From positions 1 to 64,000 of the forward strand of contig RDOE01000006.1 of the NCBI GenBank assembly GCA_011364975.1: DNA of 64,000 nucleotides. The letters are read 5' to 3'. The DNA is from Promethearchaeota archaeon (lineage in GTDB: Archaea; Asgardarchaeota; Lokiarchaeia; Sigyniarchaeales; SOKP01). Position 1 is the stretch's first letter. Each line of letters begins with the position of its first letter. The notes beneath the pieces were generated by a model, which was not told the DNA's origin, did no database searches, and saw nothing but the letters and a program-made list of their open reading frames with translations. Positions 8,364 through 16,757 of the stretch are shown piece by piece. A program made the position numbers and the translations under genes.

Positions 8364-8783
8364 TTATTTCCTTAATATAATATATGCGGATCGTTCTAAA
8401 AGACTCGTTCCTTCTGGCGAAACAATTCTTCCTTCTTTTTCTTGTTTTATGATTAAATTTGCATTTTCTAGCTGTTGCAATGCTAATCTAATAATTTTTC
8501 CGCTTCCTCTAGCACTGTGATTTAATCCAACCCCCTTTCTATTTCTTCCACCATAAAATTTTCTCAATTTATTCACACCAATTGGTCCATATTTTTTAAT
8601 TCTTCTTAATAGCGAAGCACATCTTATATACCAAAAATTTTCATGATCAATGGGAGCTAATTCCTTGAAAAAAGCAGTTTTCCAAAACTGACTTCCTTTT
8701 GGGGGCTGAATTTCGTTAAATTCTTTCAGTTTTTCAGCAATAATTTTAATTAATTCTTCAGGCTCGACGATATAGATGCTAAT
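8364..8783 (-). CDS. rps19e: Ribosomal protein S19e with an apparent ATT start codon
   Basis: A 30S protein of about 139 residues. The frame runs without a stop from 8783: residues IYIVEPEELIKIIAEKL, then PKGSQFWKTAFFKELAP, FWYIRCASLLRRIKKYGPIGVNKLRKFYGGRNRKG (parts only) and GSGKIIRLALQQLE, all matching S19e. An in-frame TAA lies two codons before ATT at 8783-8781 and no ATG, GTG or TTG exists until a GTG at 8576, which would delete half the protein. ATT is preceded by GGTG at 8795-8792. The encoded start M-S-I-Y-I-V-E-P fits the family N terminus exactly, so ATT initiation is the simplest reading; a sequencing error is the alternative. Confidence 0.88.
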   Translation of the reverse strand: MSIYIVEPEELIKIIAEKLKEFNEIQPPKGSQFWKTAFFKELAPIDHENFWYIRCASLLRRIKKYGPIGVNKLRKFYGGRNRKGVGLNHSARGSGKIIRLALQQLENANLIIKQEKEGRIVSPEGTSLLERSAYIILRK

Positions 8784-8859
8784 ATTTTATACACCAAGAA
8801 TAATAATAATAATGATACATTTTAAAAGAGTAAATAAATTAAAAATTTTTTGGTAATAA

Positions 8860-9144
8860 ATGTATTCTGGGACAATGAGAAATAATGAGGAGTTTAAAAA
8901 GATATTAAACGCCAAACCTGATTGTTCATTAGGTAAAAATGGGCTTACGAAAGAATTTCTTAATCATGTAGATCAATTACTGAAAAGATATAAAACAATC
9001 AAAATCAAAGTTTTAAAGACAATTGCATCTATGCATAATATAAATGATTTAGCCAATCAAATATCAAAAGCTACTGAATCTTATATTTTAGATACTAGGG
9101 GGAAAATGATTATAATTTCCAAACAAAACTTAAGCAAAAAATAA
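8860..9144 (+). CDS. CRM/YhbY-domain RNA-binding protein
   Basis: The 94 residues fit the small archaeal YhbY (CRM) domain family that binds pre-ribosomal RNA: the GKNGLTKEFLNHVDQLLKRYKTIKIKVL core (quoted in part) with a GxxG-like loop, then the ANQISKATESYILDTRGKMIIIS strand pair. ATG at 8860 or the internal ATG at 8875 (MRNNEEF) could start it; the second removes five residues of low similarity. It is the first gene of a plus-strand operon with Rpp21 and Nep1, all concerned with RNA processing, and is divergent from S19e. Confidence 0.85.
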   Translation: MYSGTMRNNEEFKKILNAKPDCSLGKNGLTKEFLNHVDQLLKRYKTIKIKVLKTIASMHNINDLANQISKATESYILDTRGKMIIISKQNLSKK

Positions 9145-9168
9145 AATTAATATTAAAAATTTAGTGAA

Positions 9169-9507
9169 ATGCCAAAACCTAAAAGATTTAACAAAAATAT
9201 CATAAAAAAAATAGCAGAAATAAGGATTAGTTATTTATTTGGAAAAGTTGAAGAGATTTTTCCCGAAAATAGAGATTTGGCAAATAGATATACATATTTA
9301 GCGCGAAAATATGCTCAAAGAGCAAAAATTGAGATACCTGAAAAATGGAATAAGCGAATTTGTCATAAATGTAAGAAATTTCTTTACCCTGGTATAAATT
9401 GTAGGATAAGACTTCATTCAAAAGGTAAAGGATCCCATGTTTCCCTCACATGCTTTGAATGTTATAGAACAACTCGATATTTTATCAAATTAAAGAGAAC
9501 TTTTTAA
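9169..9507 (+). CDS. rnp4: Ribonuclease P protein component 4 (Rpp21)
   Basis: Protein subunit of archaeal RNase P that helps cleave tRNA 5' leaders. The 112 residues carry the zinc-binding motif CHKCKKFLYPGINC (first two Cys) and the later LTCFECYRTTR pair, which together bind one zinc, after a basic helical N terminus. The gene follows the CRM protein by 24 bases and precedes nep1 by 14 bases. Confidence 0.92.
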   Translation: MPKPKRFNKNIIKKIAEIRISYLFGKVEEIFPENRDLANRYTYLARKYAQRAKIEIPEKWNKRICHKCKKFLYPGINCRIRLHSKGKGSHVSLTCFECYRTTRYFIKLKRTF

Positions 9508-9521
9508 AGAAGTTTAAAGAA

Positions 9522-10196
9522 ATGCCGTTAATTTTATTATTAGTAGAATGCGGAATAGAATTAATCCCAACAAAAATCGAAAGTCATCCTTCGATTCAAC
9601 GTAATTTAAGGAAGGATAATTATTCATCAAAACTACTTGATAATGCCTTACACCACTCTGCAATGAATAAGCTGGAAAATTTTGAAAAGCGAGGGCGTCC
9701 TGATATTGTTCATAATTGTCTACTAAATGCCTTAGGATCTCCGTTAAATAAAAGTGGTAATCTTAAACTTTATATTCATACTTATCATAATAAAATTTAC
9801 GAAATTAATCCTGTGATTAAATTAACAAGGAATTATAATAGATTCAAGGGATTAATGGCAAAACTTCTCTCTGAAAATGAACTAAAATTTGAAAAACTTC
9901 AACTCATTTCACAATTTAAAGGAGAATTAAAGGATCTTATCAATAAATTCAAAAAGAGTGATATTATGATTTTATCCACGAAAGGGGACTTAATAAAGTA
10001 TCAAGATTTATTGTTTGAAAAAAATATAACTAGTAATTACATTATAATAATTGGTGGTTTTCAAAAAGGATTTTTTTCTCCCAAGATTTTAGAACTAAGT
10101 AAAAAACTTATTTCGATTTCAAATTACGCTCTTGATGCATGGGTCGTTGTCAATAAAGTTATTAGCCTTTATGAAATTGCAAATGATATTTTATAA
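9522..10196 (+). CDS. nep1: rRNA pseudouridine N1-methyltransferase Nep1 (Emg1)
   Basis: SPOUT-class enzyme that methylates a hypermodified pseudouridine of 16S rRNA and assists small-subunit assembly. Recognised from LLLVECGIELIP at the start, the LDNALHHSAMNKLENFEKRGRPDIVHNCLLNALGSPLNKSG region (quoted in part; GRPDIVH is the family hallmark), VIKLTRNYNRFKGLMAKLL and the C-terminal knot with IIIIGGFQKGFFS. Length of 224 residues is normal. Last gene of the RNA-processing operon. Confidence 0.93.
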   Translation: MPLILLLVECGIELIPTKIESHPSIQRNLRKDNYSSKLLDNALHHSAMNKLENFEKRGRPDIVHNCLLNALGSPLNKSGNLKLYIHTYHNKIYEINPVIKLTRNYNRFKGLMAKLLSENELKFEKLQLISQFKGELKDLINKFKKSDIMILSTKGDLIKYQDLLFEKNITSNYIIIIGGFQKGFFSPKILELSKKLISISNYALDAWVVVNKVISLYEIANDIL

Positions 10197-10302
10197 TTTA
10201 TTAGAGATGAGAAAGTTTTTTTTTAATCATTAATATAGATCATTAATTCAGAATATTTTGCGATTAGTTTAAGATCTCTCTCAATTTACTCATTTCTAAA
10301 TT

Positions 10303-10373
10303 GCGCTCGTAGTATAGAGGTAGAATCGTGGCCTTCCAAGCCATGGACGCGGGTTCGAATCCCGCCGGGCGCA
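10303..10373 (+). tRNA. trnG-TCC: tRNA-Gly (anticodon TCC)
   Basis: A full cloverleaf can be folded: acceptor stem GCGCTCG with CGGGCGC (7 pairs, one T-G), anticodon arm TGGCC-TTCC-containing loop CTTCCAA, T arm GCGGG-TTCGAAT-CCCGC, and discriminator A at 10373. The loop gives anticodon TCC. CCA is not encoded. A T-rich run follows at once. No intron is present. Confidence 0.95.
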
Positions 10374-10423
10374 TTTTTCTAGGAAAATAGAATTAAATCT
10401 AATTAATACATATATATAACGCT

Positions 10424-10981
10424 TTAATAGTAAATCCTATTCATAATGACCTTTCCCTTATCTGAAAATTTGATACCTTCTAATTCTAATAATGAGTGTT
10501 TCATAGGTATTCCTCCTTGAAAACCTCCCAAATCGCCATCTGATCTGATTGCTCTATGGCAAGGAATCATAATGGGGAATGGATTCTTAGCTAATGCATT
10601 TCCAACAACTCTAGACGCATTTGACTTACCTAAATGCTCAGCAATGCGTTTATACGTGCTAATCCATCCTCTAGGTATTTCAGATTCTGCTAAAAGTACT
10701 TTGGTTTGGAATTCAAAGCACCGATTAAAATTCAGTAAATTTAATTGAAATTTAATATCTTCTCCTTGGAAAAATCTTTGAATTTTTTCATTTAACAAGG
10801 TAATTGACGGTGAAGAGCCTAATTTCATTGTTTTAAAGGTGTTTAATGCTTTTTTATCCGATTTTAGTTCAGCATCACTAAGAAATATACGTTCTATCCT
10901 AATTTTAGATTCCTCTTCTTCCCATACAATTGTATAAGGATTAAATGGAGATGAAAAAGTTTTATATAAAAAAATGCTCAT
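10424..10981 (-). CDS. ogt: Methylated-DNA-protein cysteine methyltransferase
   Basis: Suicide repair protein that moves alkyl groups from O6-alkylguanine to its own cysteine. The active-site motif PCHR lies at residues 140-143 (Cys141) inside NPFPIMIPCHRAIRSDGDLGGFQGG (part), preceded by the helix-turn-helix SNASRVVGNALAKNP. The N-terminal 85 residues are the variable domain. It faces the SPL-like radical SAM gene and the AlkD-like gene, so three predicted repair genes lie within 3 kb. Confidence 0.93.
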   Translation of the reverse strand: MSIFLYKTFSSPFNPYTIVWEEEESKIRIERIFLSDAELKSDKKALNTFKTMKLGSSPSITLLNEKIQRFFQGEDIKFQLNLLNFNRCFEFQTKVLLAESEIPRGWISTYKRIAEHLGKSNASRVVGNALAKNPFPIMIPCHRAIRSDGDLGGFQGGIPMKHSLLELEGIKFSDKGKVIMNRIYY

Positions 10982-11152
10982 AATGACCCAATATTATTAA
11001 TATAAAATTCTTATTAATTTCTCTTAAACATATTATCCTAATAAAATATTAATATGATATGAACAGATATCTAATTTCATGAAACGATGATTTCACAAGT
11101 ATAAATCTGTTATTATTCTTTTATTAAAATGAGCCTATAAAGAAAAAGTATA

Positions 11153-11254
11153 TATTAGCAAGTATGCATATTAAGTATGAAAAAACGCCCTTTAAACATT
11201 TTTTCCACATCCGTTTTTTAGTCACTTGCTAATAATGGGGGGGCGTTTTTTCAT
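11153..11254. promoter_or_regulatory. Interleaved inverted repeats: possible RNA pseudoknot or switch
   Basis: Two perfect inverted repeats are interlocked. Repeat A is TATTAGCAAGT at 11153-11163 with its complement at 11224-11234 (11 pairs). Repeat B is ATGAAAAAACGCCC at 11177-11190 with its complement at 11241-11254 (14 pairs). The order A-B-A'-B' cannot form nested hairpins and is that of an H-type pseudoknot. In addition AAAAAACG in B (11180-11187) can pair with CGTTTTTT at 11212-11219, competing with B'. A T-rich tract follows. The element is in the 330-base gap between ogt (minus) and the radical SAM gene (plus), ending 83 bases before the latter's ATG. Confidence 0.6.
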
Positions 11255-11337
11255 TTACTTTCTTATTTTTGTACTACTCATACCTAAACTTAAATAAATT
11301 CTACGATTAATTGACAATATTAATCACTACTATAAAG

Positions 11338-12489
11338 ATGGCTGAGAAATTTAGATTAATTTACAAAGAGTATAAGTCAGCAATAAATAAACTCAAATAT
11401 CCAGATTCATGGTTCTGGGTTAGATATACTATCAATCCTTATAGTGGATGCGCTCATACTTGCATATACTGTGATGCTAGAAGCCAAAGATATTATTTAG
11501 AACAAGATTTTGAGCATGAAATAATAATTAAGAGAGACATTGATAAGAAGCTGGAACATACTCTAAAAAGATCACGAAGTATGCTTCCGGATGTAATTGG
11601 ACCAGGAGGGGTTACAGATGGATGGCAACCTGTAGAAAGAGAAGTTGAGAATACACGAAAAGTATTGAAGGTAATAGCACAAAATAAATATCCTATTGGA
11701 ATATCAACCAAATCAAGTTTAATTATTAGAGATATCGATATTTTACAAAAAATTGCCCTTGACACGTGGTGTACTGTAGCTTTTTCAATTACTACTACAA
11801 ATGAGGAATTAGCGGGATTTTTAGAGCCTTTTTCTTCTGCTCCATCAGAACGATTTGAAACCCTTAAATCTCTCAAAGAAAAGGTGCCGCAAATACAAGT
11901 GGGAATTAATTTAATTCCCATAATCCCTTTTTTGGAGGATAATGAGGATGACTTAGAGGATATTGTTAGGAAGTCAAAATCTGCAGGTGCCGATTTCATT
12001 CTCTTTTCACCTGGTTTAACACTTAGAGATTCACAAGCTCAATTTTTTATTAATAAATTAAAAGAGAGTAAATATAATTACGTTGTTAAACCTCTATTAG
12101 AGCTATATAAAGGTCAAATGCACCCACCTTCGGAATACGCAAAAAAATTAAATTTGATCTTATATACGATGTGTCAAGAATATGATATAAATATAAGGGA
12201 AAAGCGGTGGATACCTAATGATTTTCGGAAATGGAATTATAAAGTTTCTGAATTACTCCTTAATAAAGAATATCTTGAATTGGTACGTACAGGAAAAGGG
12301 AGTAATATTATGAAATGGGCTGGTTTAATTTTAAATAACCTTAATGAATCAATTATCGATGTTTATCGGCGAGGAGATTTACCAAAACTTAAGAATTTCA
12401 ATAAAGAAGTAATTTCTATAATAAATCCCTTCCTAAATGAAGCCGCAAAATCAGAACCAAAACAAGGTATCGATAAATTTTTGAAATAA
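11338..12489 (+). CDS. SPL-family (spore photoproduct lyase-like) radical SAM protein
   Basis: The cluster motif CAHTCIYC (CxxxCxxC) at about residues 38-45 follows NPYSGC, as in the SplB/Rv2578c group of radical SAM proteins. Other family marks are the VTDGWQPVEREVENTRKVL segment and ISTKSSLIIRDIDIL. Members include spore photoproduct lyase, but most archaeal ones have no proven substrate. An in-frame TTG at 11311 would add nine residues; the ATG at 11338 (MAEKFRL) looks better. Nearby ogt and AlkD genes suggest a DNA-repair setting, which is only contextual. Confidence 0.85.
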   Translation: MAEKFRLIYKEYKSAINKLKYPDSWFWVRYTINPYSGCAHTCIYCDARSQRYYLEQDFEHEIIIKRDIDKKLEHTLKRSRSMLPDVIGPGGVTDGWQPVEREVENTRKVLKVIAQNKYPIGISTKSSLIIRDIDILQKIALDTWCTVAFSITTTNEELAGFLEPFSSAPSERFETLKSLKEKVPQIQVGINLIPIIPFLEDNEDDLEDIVRKSKSAGADFILFSPGLTLRDSQAQFFINKLKESKYNYVVKPLLELYKGQMHPPSEYAKKLNLILYTMCQEYDINIREKRWIPNDFRKWNYKVSELLLNKEYLELVRTGKGSNIMKWAGLILNNLNESIIDVYRRGDLPKLKNFNKEVISIINPFLNEAAKSEPKQGIDKFLK

Positions 12490-12528
12490 ATCTAAATATT
12501 ATTAAAATTTTAAATTCAAATCAATAAT

Positions 12529-13278
12529 ATGTCAGAATTAAATCAAGTTATCTCGGATATTAAATTATTAATCGAAAAATATAAACCTAATTTATCCAAA
12601 GATCAAAAAATAAGAATGTATAAAATTTTAAATCCGGATGTTGACGATTATATTATCTTAGGATTAAAAATAGCTGATTTAGAAAAAGTAGCAAAAGAAG
12701 CTCAGAGAAAATACAATCCTTCATTTAAATCAGCTATGCAGATATTTAAAACTCTTGCTAAATTTCCTGTGGAGGAGTATAAATTTGTAGCTTTTTTCTT
12801 TCTAGATCGATATAAAAATCAATTTACTATAGATATCCCCCAATTTTTTAAATCAGAATACTTTCCCTATTGTCACACTTGGAGTACGTGTGATAGTTGT
12901 TGTATTAGAGTACTTGGACCTTTTATAGCAAAGAGAGCTAATGAAGATTTAGCGATACAAACAATCGATGATTGGAGTCAAAATGAGTCCTTATGGCTTA
13001 AAAGAGCATCTCTGGTTCTGCTTTTAAAAATTGTAATGGTTCACAAGGATTTTAATGAAAATTATGTCTTTAAAAAAGTAGAATACATGCTATATTTCTC
13101 GAAAGAAAACTATATTGCAAAAGGGATAGGATGGCTATTAAAAACGTGTTCAAAATATAAACCAGATATAATAACAGAATATCTATTGACAAATCGTAAG
13201 CGATTATCAAGATTAATATTGAGATATGCAAGTGAAAAATTACCACAAGATAAACGACAATTAATTATGGAAAAATAA
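12529..13278 (+). CDS. AlkD-type DNA alkylation repair protein
   Basis: A HEAT-like repeat protein of the AlkD/AlkC group, DNA glycosylases that remove N3- and N7-alkyl purines. Seen in the sequence: the RMYKILNPDVDDYIILGLKIADLEKVAKE start (part), FPVEEYKFVAFFFLDRY, the WSTCDSCCIRVLGPF segment at the place of the family's WDxVD motif, WLKRASLVLLL and the AKGIGWLLK helix. The Asp of the WxxxD motif is kept. It follows the radical SAM gene by 39 bases. Confidence 0.87.
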   Translation: MSELNQVISDIKLLIEKYKPNLSKDQKIRMYKILNPDVDDYIILGLKIADLEKVAKEAQRKYNPSFKSAMQIFKTLAKFPVEEYKFVAFFFLDRYKNQFTIDIPQFFKSEYFPYCHTWSTCDSCCIRVLGPFIAKRANEDLAIQTIDDWSQNESLWLKRASLVLLLKIVMVHKDFNENYVFKKVEYMLYFSKENYIAKGIGWLLKTCSKYKPDIITEYLLTNRKRLSRLILRYASEKLPQDKRQLIMEK

Positions 13279-13376
13279 GTTCATGCGACTCATAAGACTG
13301 AAAAAATTTAAATGATATTTTATACTTTTTAAATCACTAATTTCGAATTTTTAAAAAATTCAAGCTTTTTATTAAC

Positions 13377-13478
13377 GGCAAGGTGGCGTAGCCCGGGAAC
13401 GCACCAGATACATTGGATTACCCGATACAGGTGAAACTGAAGATCTGGGTACCGAGGGTTCAAATCCCTCCCTTGCCA
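13377..13478 (+). tRNA. trnF-GAA: tRNA-Phe (anticodon GAA) with a 28-nt intron in the anticodon stem
   Basis: Acceptor GGCAAGG pairs with CCTTGCC, the T arm is GAGGG-TTCAAAT-CCCTC and the discriminator is A. The archaeal Phe loop CTGAAGA is at 13437-13443, followed by the stem TCTGG at 13444-13448, but its partner CCAGA is at 13404-13408, so 28 bases must be removed (13408-13435, sliding by one to 13409-13436). CACC at 13402-13405 overlaps... the stem side and can pair with GGTG at 13430-13433, leaving three-base bulges AGA and AAA that place the junction at 30/31. Removal gives a normal 74-nt tRNA. The insertion is not at the common 37/38 site. Confidence 0.88.
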
Positions 13479-13680
13479 TTTATTAATTTTGAAATTAAAA
13501 AATTTATAATTAATTAGGACTTTAGCTCATTACCTATAGATATACTTTCTAATTTAGAAAATCATAATTTACTTTCAAAAAATGTATGAAAATTTTAATC
13601 ACATCAAAGTAAATTAATTTATTCTCTTAAACATATATTAATATTGATTTTTCTTAAAAATGAGAATTAGGTTGTGATAA

Positions 13681-15405
13681 TTGTCAAATCAAGAGGGAAA
13701 CCGTAATAATCAATATAGTTTTGATGATTATTTGTTTGTAAGAGATCACTTCAACTACTATAATGATGATGATTTCTTTCAAGCATTAGTTAGAAAATAT
13801 ACTGGAGTTGAGTTCGAACAGATTGAACGAGACCTTAGAGCAATTTCAGAATACGTTTCTTTTAGATTTAAAAATCTTGCCGATAAAGCTAATGAGCTGG
13901 AAAATCGAATGAAAATCACTAAACTCAAACATTTTGATGCATATAATCATAGAATAGATAGGATTGAACGATGTTCGGAAACTGAAAAATTAGAACAAGA
14001 AATCTTTAGTTTAGGTCTTTTTGATCCTCTAAGAAATAGTCCCTGGAATAGATTTGTTAAAATGTTCTTACTTTACCAGAATGGAGAAGCCGGTGTTATG
14101 TGTCCAGTGGCTTGTTCGCATGGTGCTGTTGAATTGATGCAAAAATACGAAGATTCTTTGAGTCCTGAAGCGAAGGATATTCTTAATCATATAAGAGAAG
14201 GAAAAGAAGGAGAATATGCTAAAGGTGCGCAATTTGTAAGTGAAATTCAAGGTGGAAGTGATGTTCCTGCTAATCTTGTAGAAGCTATTTATGTAAAAGA
14301 AGAAGGGAAAGATGGAGTTTCAAACTGCTGGAGATTATATGGACAAAAATTTTTCTGTTCTGCAACACATGCGGATTATGCTGTTGTCACAGCAAAACCA
14401 AAAGGTACGAAATCATCAACTAGAGTCGCTGCGTTTATAGTTCCTTCCTGGCTTCCTGGGAATAAAGAAAAAGAAAAAAGAAATTCCTTCACAATTGATA
14501 GGTTAAAACAAAAGTTAGGAACTGCAGAATTACCAACAGCAGAAATTACTTATAATGGAGCGGTTGCATATCCTATAGGTCCTCTTGAGATGGGCCTTGC
14601 TGACATTGTTGGAATTGTACTTTCACTGTCAAGACTTCATGTAGCTTTTGGTATGGCTGCTGGTGCTTTACGAGTTGCAAGAGAAGCAATACTATATTCC
14701 CAATTTAGAAATGCTTTTGGAATCCCAATTTCATCATTTCCATTAATGATTAATCAAATATATGATTTAGACCATTTTTCAAAAAGGAGTGCAGCAGGAG
14801 CATTCAAAGTGTATTCAGAATATATATATTTTGGTGAAGAATTAATCAGTGGAATAAGAGAATTAGAGAAAATGGATAACTTAGAGGAAAGAAAACGTCG
14901 TTTTCGATTACGTGAGTTAATAATGTTGCAGAAAATAGTTGTTGCTGATGAAGCTCCAAAAATGATTCGTAAGGCAATATCCTTTTTTGGCGGTCATGGG
15001 ATAATGGAGGACTTTTTACCATTACCAAGATTACATCGTGATTCTATGATTATGGAATTGTGGGAAGGACCAAGAAATGTACTCTTAACTCAAATCCATC
15101 GAGATCTTTCCAGAGTGAAAGATTGGTATCCTGCAGATGAGTTTTGTAGAGATGTACTTAAAGGAGCTGATTCTGATTTAATTGAAGAATATGTTTTAGA
15201 ATTCACCAGAATAATCTCTCATGACAGCCTTCTTAGAAATGATCAACAAACTTTAGCAATATGTCGCGATTGGGAAGAATTTTCTAATAATCTCTTTATT
15301 GCGTATCAAGAACAGGCTCTCAGGGAGCTTAATTATGCTGACAAACCATTAAATTTTTCAAAATTATTACGTAGTTTTAAAAAAAGGAATACTGCAATTG
15401 CCTAG
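13681..15405 (+). CDS. AidB-like acyl-CoA dehydrogenase
   Basis: A 574-residue flavoprotein of the acyl-CoA dehydrogenase superfamily, nearest by eye to the AidB/large ACAD branch. Visible marks are MCPVACSHGAVELM, the FAD/substrate segment QFVSEIQGGSDVPANLVEA, LYGQKFFCSATHADYAVVTAKP (part), the helical domain with FGIPISSFPLM and the FGGHGIMEDFLPLPRLHRD-WEGPRNVLL end, where the WEGxxN motif is typical. The catalytic Glu cannot be fixed without alignment. The start is TTG at 13681. The first 100 residues are a polar helical extension. No neighbours of beta-oxidation adjoin it. Confidence 0.88.
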   Translation: MSNQEGNRNNQYSFDDYLFVRDHFNYYNDDDFFQALVRKYTGVEFEQIERDLRAISEYVSFRFKNLADKANELENRMKITKLKHFDAYNHRIDRIERCSETEKLEQEIFSLGLFDPLRNSPWNRFVKMFLLYQNGEAGVMCPVACSHGAVELMQKYEDSLSPEAKDILNHIREGKEGEYAKGAQFVSEIQGGSDVPANLVEAIYVKEEGKDGVSNCWRLYGQKFFCSATHADYAVVTAKPKGTKSSTRVAAFIVPSWLPGNKEKEKRNSFTIDRLKQKLGTAELPTAEITYNGAVAYPIGPLEMGLADIVGIVLSLSRLHVAFGMAAGALRVAREAILYSQFRNAFGIPISSFPLMINQIYDLDHFSKRSAAGAFKVYSEYIYFGEELISGIRELEKMDNLEERKRRFRLRELIMLQKIVVADEAPKMIRKAISFFGGHGIMEDFLPLPRLHRDSMIMELWEGPRNVLLTQIHRDLSRVKDWYPADEFCRDVLKGADSDLIEEYVLEFTRIISHDSLLRNDQQTLAICRDWEEFSNNLFIAYQEQALRELNYADKPLNFSKLLRSFKKRNTAIA

Positions 15406-15427
15406 ATTAATATTGCAATATTACTTT

Positions 15428-15973
15428 TTAAAAAATTATTTTTATATTTTCTCTTCTTTTATCTCTTTCAATGTAATCCTTAAATTTAGGATTATTATCA
15501 TCAATAAATTCCCAAAACTTATCATAAATTTCCTTCAGTTTTAAATTCTCATCCTGAAGCTGAATTTCATTAGGTTTATCAGTAGAATTAGATTTTTCCT
15601 TTAACTTAGATTCAATTGGAATATACTCAATATAATTTCCTTCGAGAATCAAATTATCGAATAAAGAATTATCTTTTTCAATTTGATTTGTATCTAATTT
15701 CTTCTGTTCTATATTTGATTCAAACTTAAATTCATAATCAACTTTTTGATATCCACGGACTTTAAAATTTTTATCTACAAATGCTTGGAAATGATGGTCA
15801 CATATTAACCCTTTGGGTAATGAAATTGTAGTAAGTTGTTTTGCTTGATTAATTACAAACTGAGGAAATTGCAATGATTTTGCTGTTTTACAAATAGGAC
15901 ATACAAACTTAATTTCTGATTTTTCAGTTAAAGGGTGAGATTTTGAATAAACTTTATCGTTTATTATTGCCAC
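15428..15973 (-). CDS. Zinc-finger-like protein of unknown function
   Basis: I do not recognise a named family. Residues about 24-58 hold a CPIC knuckle and a later CDHH group (LICDHHFQAF), which could bind one metal ion; between them is a hydrophobic QFPQFVINQAKQLTTISLPKG. The GYQKVDYEF strand follows. The C-terminal half (about 95-181) is charged and helical with low complexity. The single domain followed by a disordered tail resembles proteins that recur in Asgard genomes near signalling genes, which is only an impression. The convergent neighbour upstream is the acyl-CoA dehydrogenase. Confidence 0.6.
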   Translation of the reverse strand: MAIINDKVYSKSHPLTEKSEIKFVCPICKTAKSLQFPQFVINQAKQLTTISLPKGLICDHHFQAFVDKNFKVRGYQKVDYEFKFESNIEQKKLDTNQIEKDNSLFDNLILEGNYIEYIPIESKLKEKSNSTDKPNEIQLQDENLKLKEIYDKFWEFIDDNNPKFKDYIERDKRRENIKIIF

Positions 15974-16085
15974 AGTAAATACACCTAAGAATTCTATACA
16001 AATAAAGATATAAAGTCCACCAAATTATTGAATTCTTTTCAATCCAAATCAATAATCTAAAAGTAGTTAAAAATAGAATTCTCTT

Positions 16086-16628
16086 TTATGTTTCTTTTGG
16101 ATCAAATTTCAAGTCTAAATTAGTTTTTGTCAACTCAAAACTAAATTCGAGTGTCGGAATTAACTCTGATTCAAATTTGAATGTATGCTTGCCTTCTTTA
16201 AAATTACTAAGACTTTCTTGATCAATTGAGATTAATATATTTAAATAATCTCCTAAAGCGATAATTCTTCCAGCTAACTTTCCGGCAAGAATATCCTCGA
16301 TTGTAAATTTATCTCCTTTATGATATATACTAAAATGATCCATTAAACTTCTCACATCAAATTTCTCCTTAGATACATCTATAGGTTTTTCATCAATATA
16401 CATTTTTCCATAGTCAGATAATTGAAAAGTACTTATATCAAAATTTTTTGTGCTAAATCCACCAAGCTCTATCTCATCTGGAACCTCCATAGCCATAATT
16501 ACATTCAAAGCTTTAATTAAAAGAGAATCTGTTTTCCCATCGCCGTTACTATCGACTGTAAAAATACATTTTTTAGGTGGAAAAATTTTTTTGAAAAGAA
16601 CCTTTAAAGCTGAAATATCATAAGACAT
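16086..16628 (-). CDS. Unknown protein with EF-hand-like calcium loop
   Basis: No family recognised. Residues 25-36 read DSNGDGKTDSLL, a good match to the calcium-binding DxDxDG loop of dockerin or EF-hand proteins, preceded by a strand (KCIFTV). The rest is a mix of strands ending in a beta-rich HTFKFESELIPTLEFSFEL segment. No signal peptide or membrane helix is apparent, so it is likely cytosolic. It follows the zinc-finger-like gene on the same strand with a 112-base gap. Confidence 0.6.
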   Translation of the reverse strand: MSYDISALKVLFKKIFPPKKCIFTVDSNGDGKTDSLLIKALNVIMAMEVPDEIELGGFSTKNFDISTFQLSDYGKMYIDEKPIDVSKEKFDVRSLMDHFSIYHKGDKFTIEDILAGKLAGRIIALGDYLNILISIDQESLSNFKEGKHTFKFESELIPTLEFSFELTKTNLDLKFDPKET

Positions 16629-16757
16629 TGTGACTCAATTAGATAAATACAAACTTTTAATCTTTGCTTTTAATAATTCATTTTATATTATAAACTTTAG
16701 ATCTGAAAATTATTAGGTTCAGAATTTTGTCTAGTTTTCTCTATGAATTAACATAAA

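Noticed and set aside
8364-8576. GTG at 8576 as the start of S19e
   Set aside because: It would remove about 69 residues that match the conserved N-terminal half of S19e.
11493-11999. Minus-strand frame opposite the radical SAM gene
   Set aside because: The plus strand encodes the CxxxCxxC protein with clear homology; the other has none.
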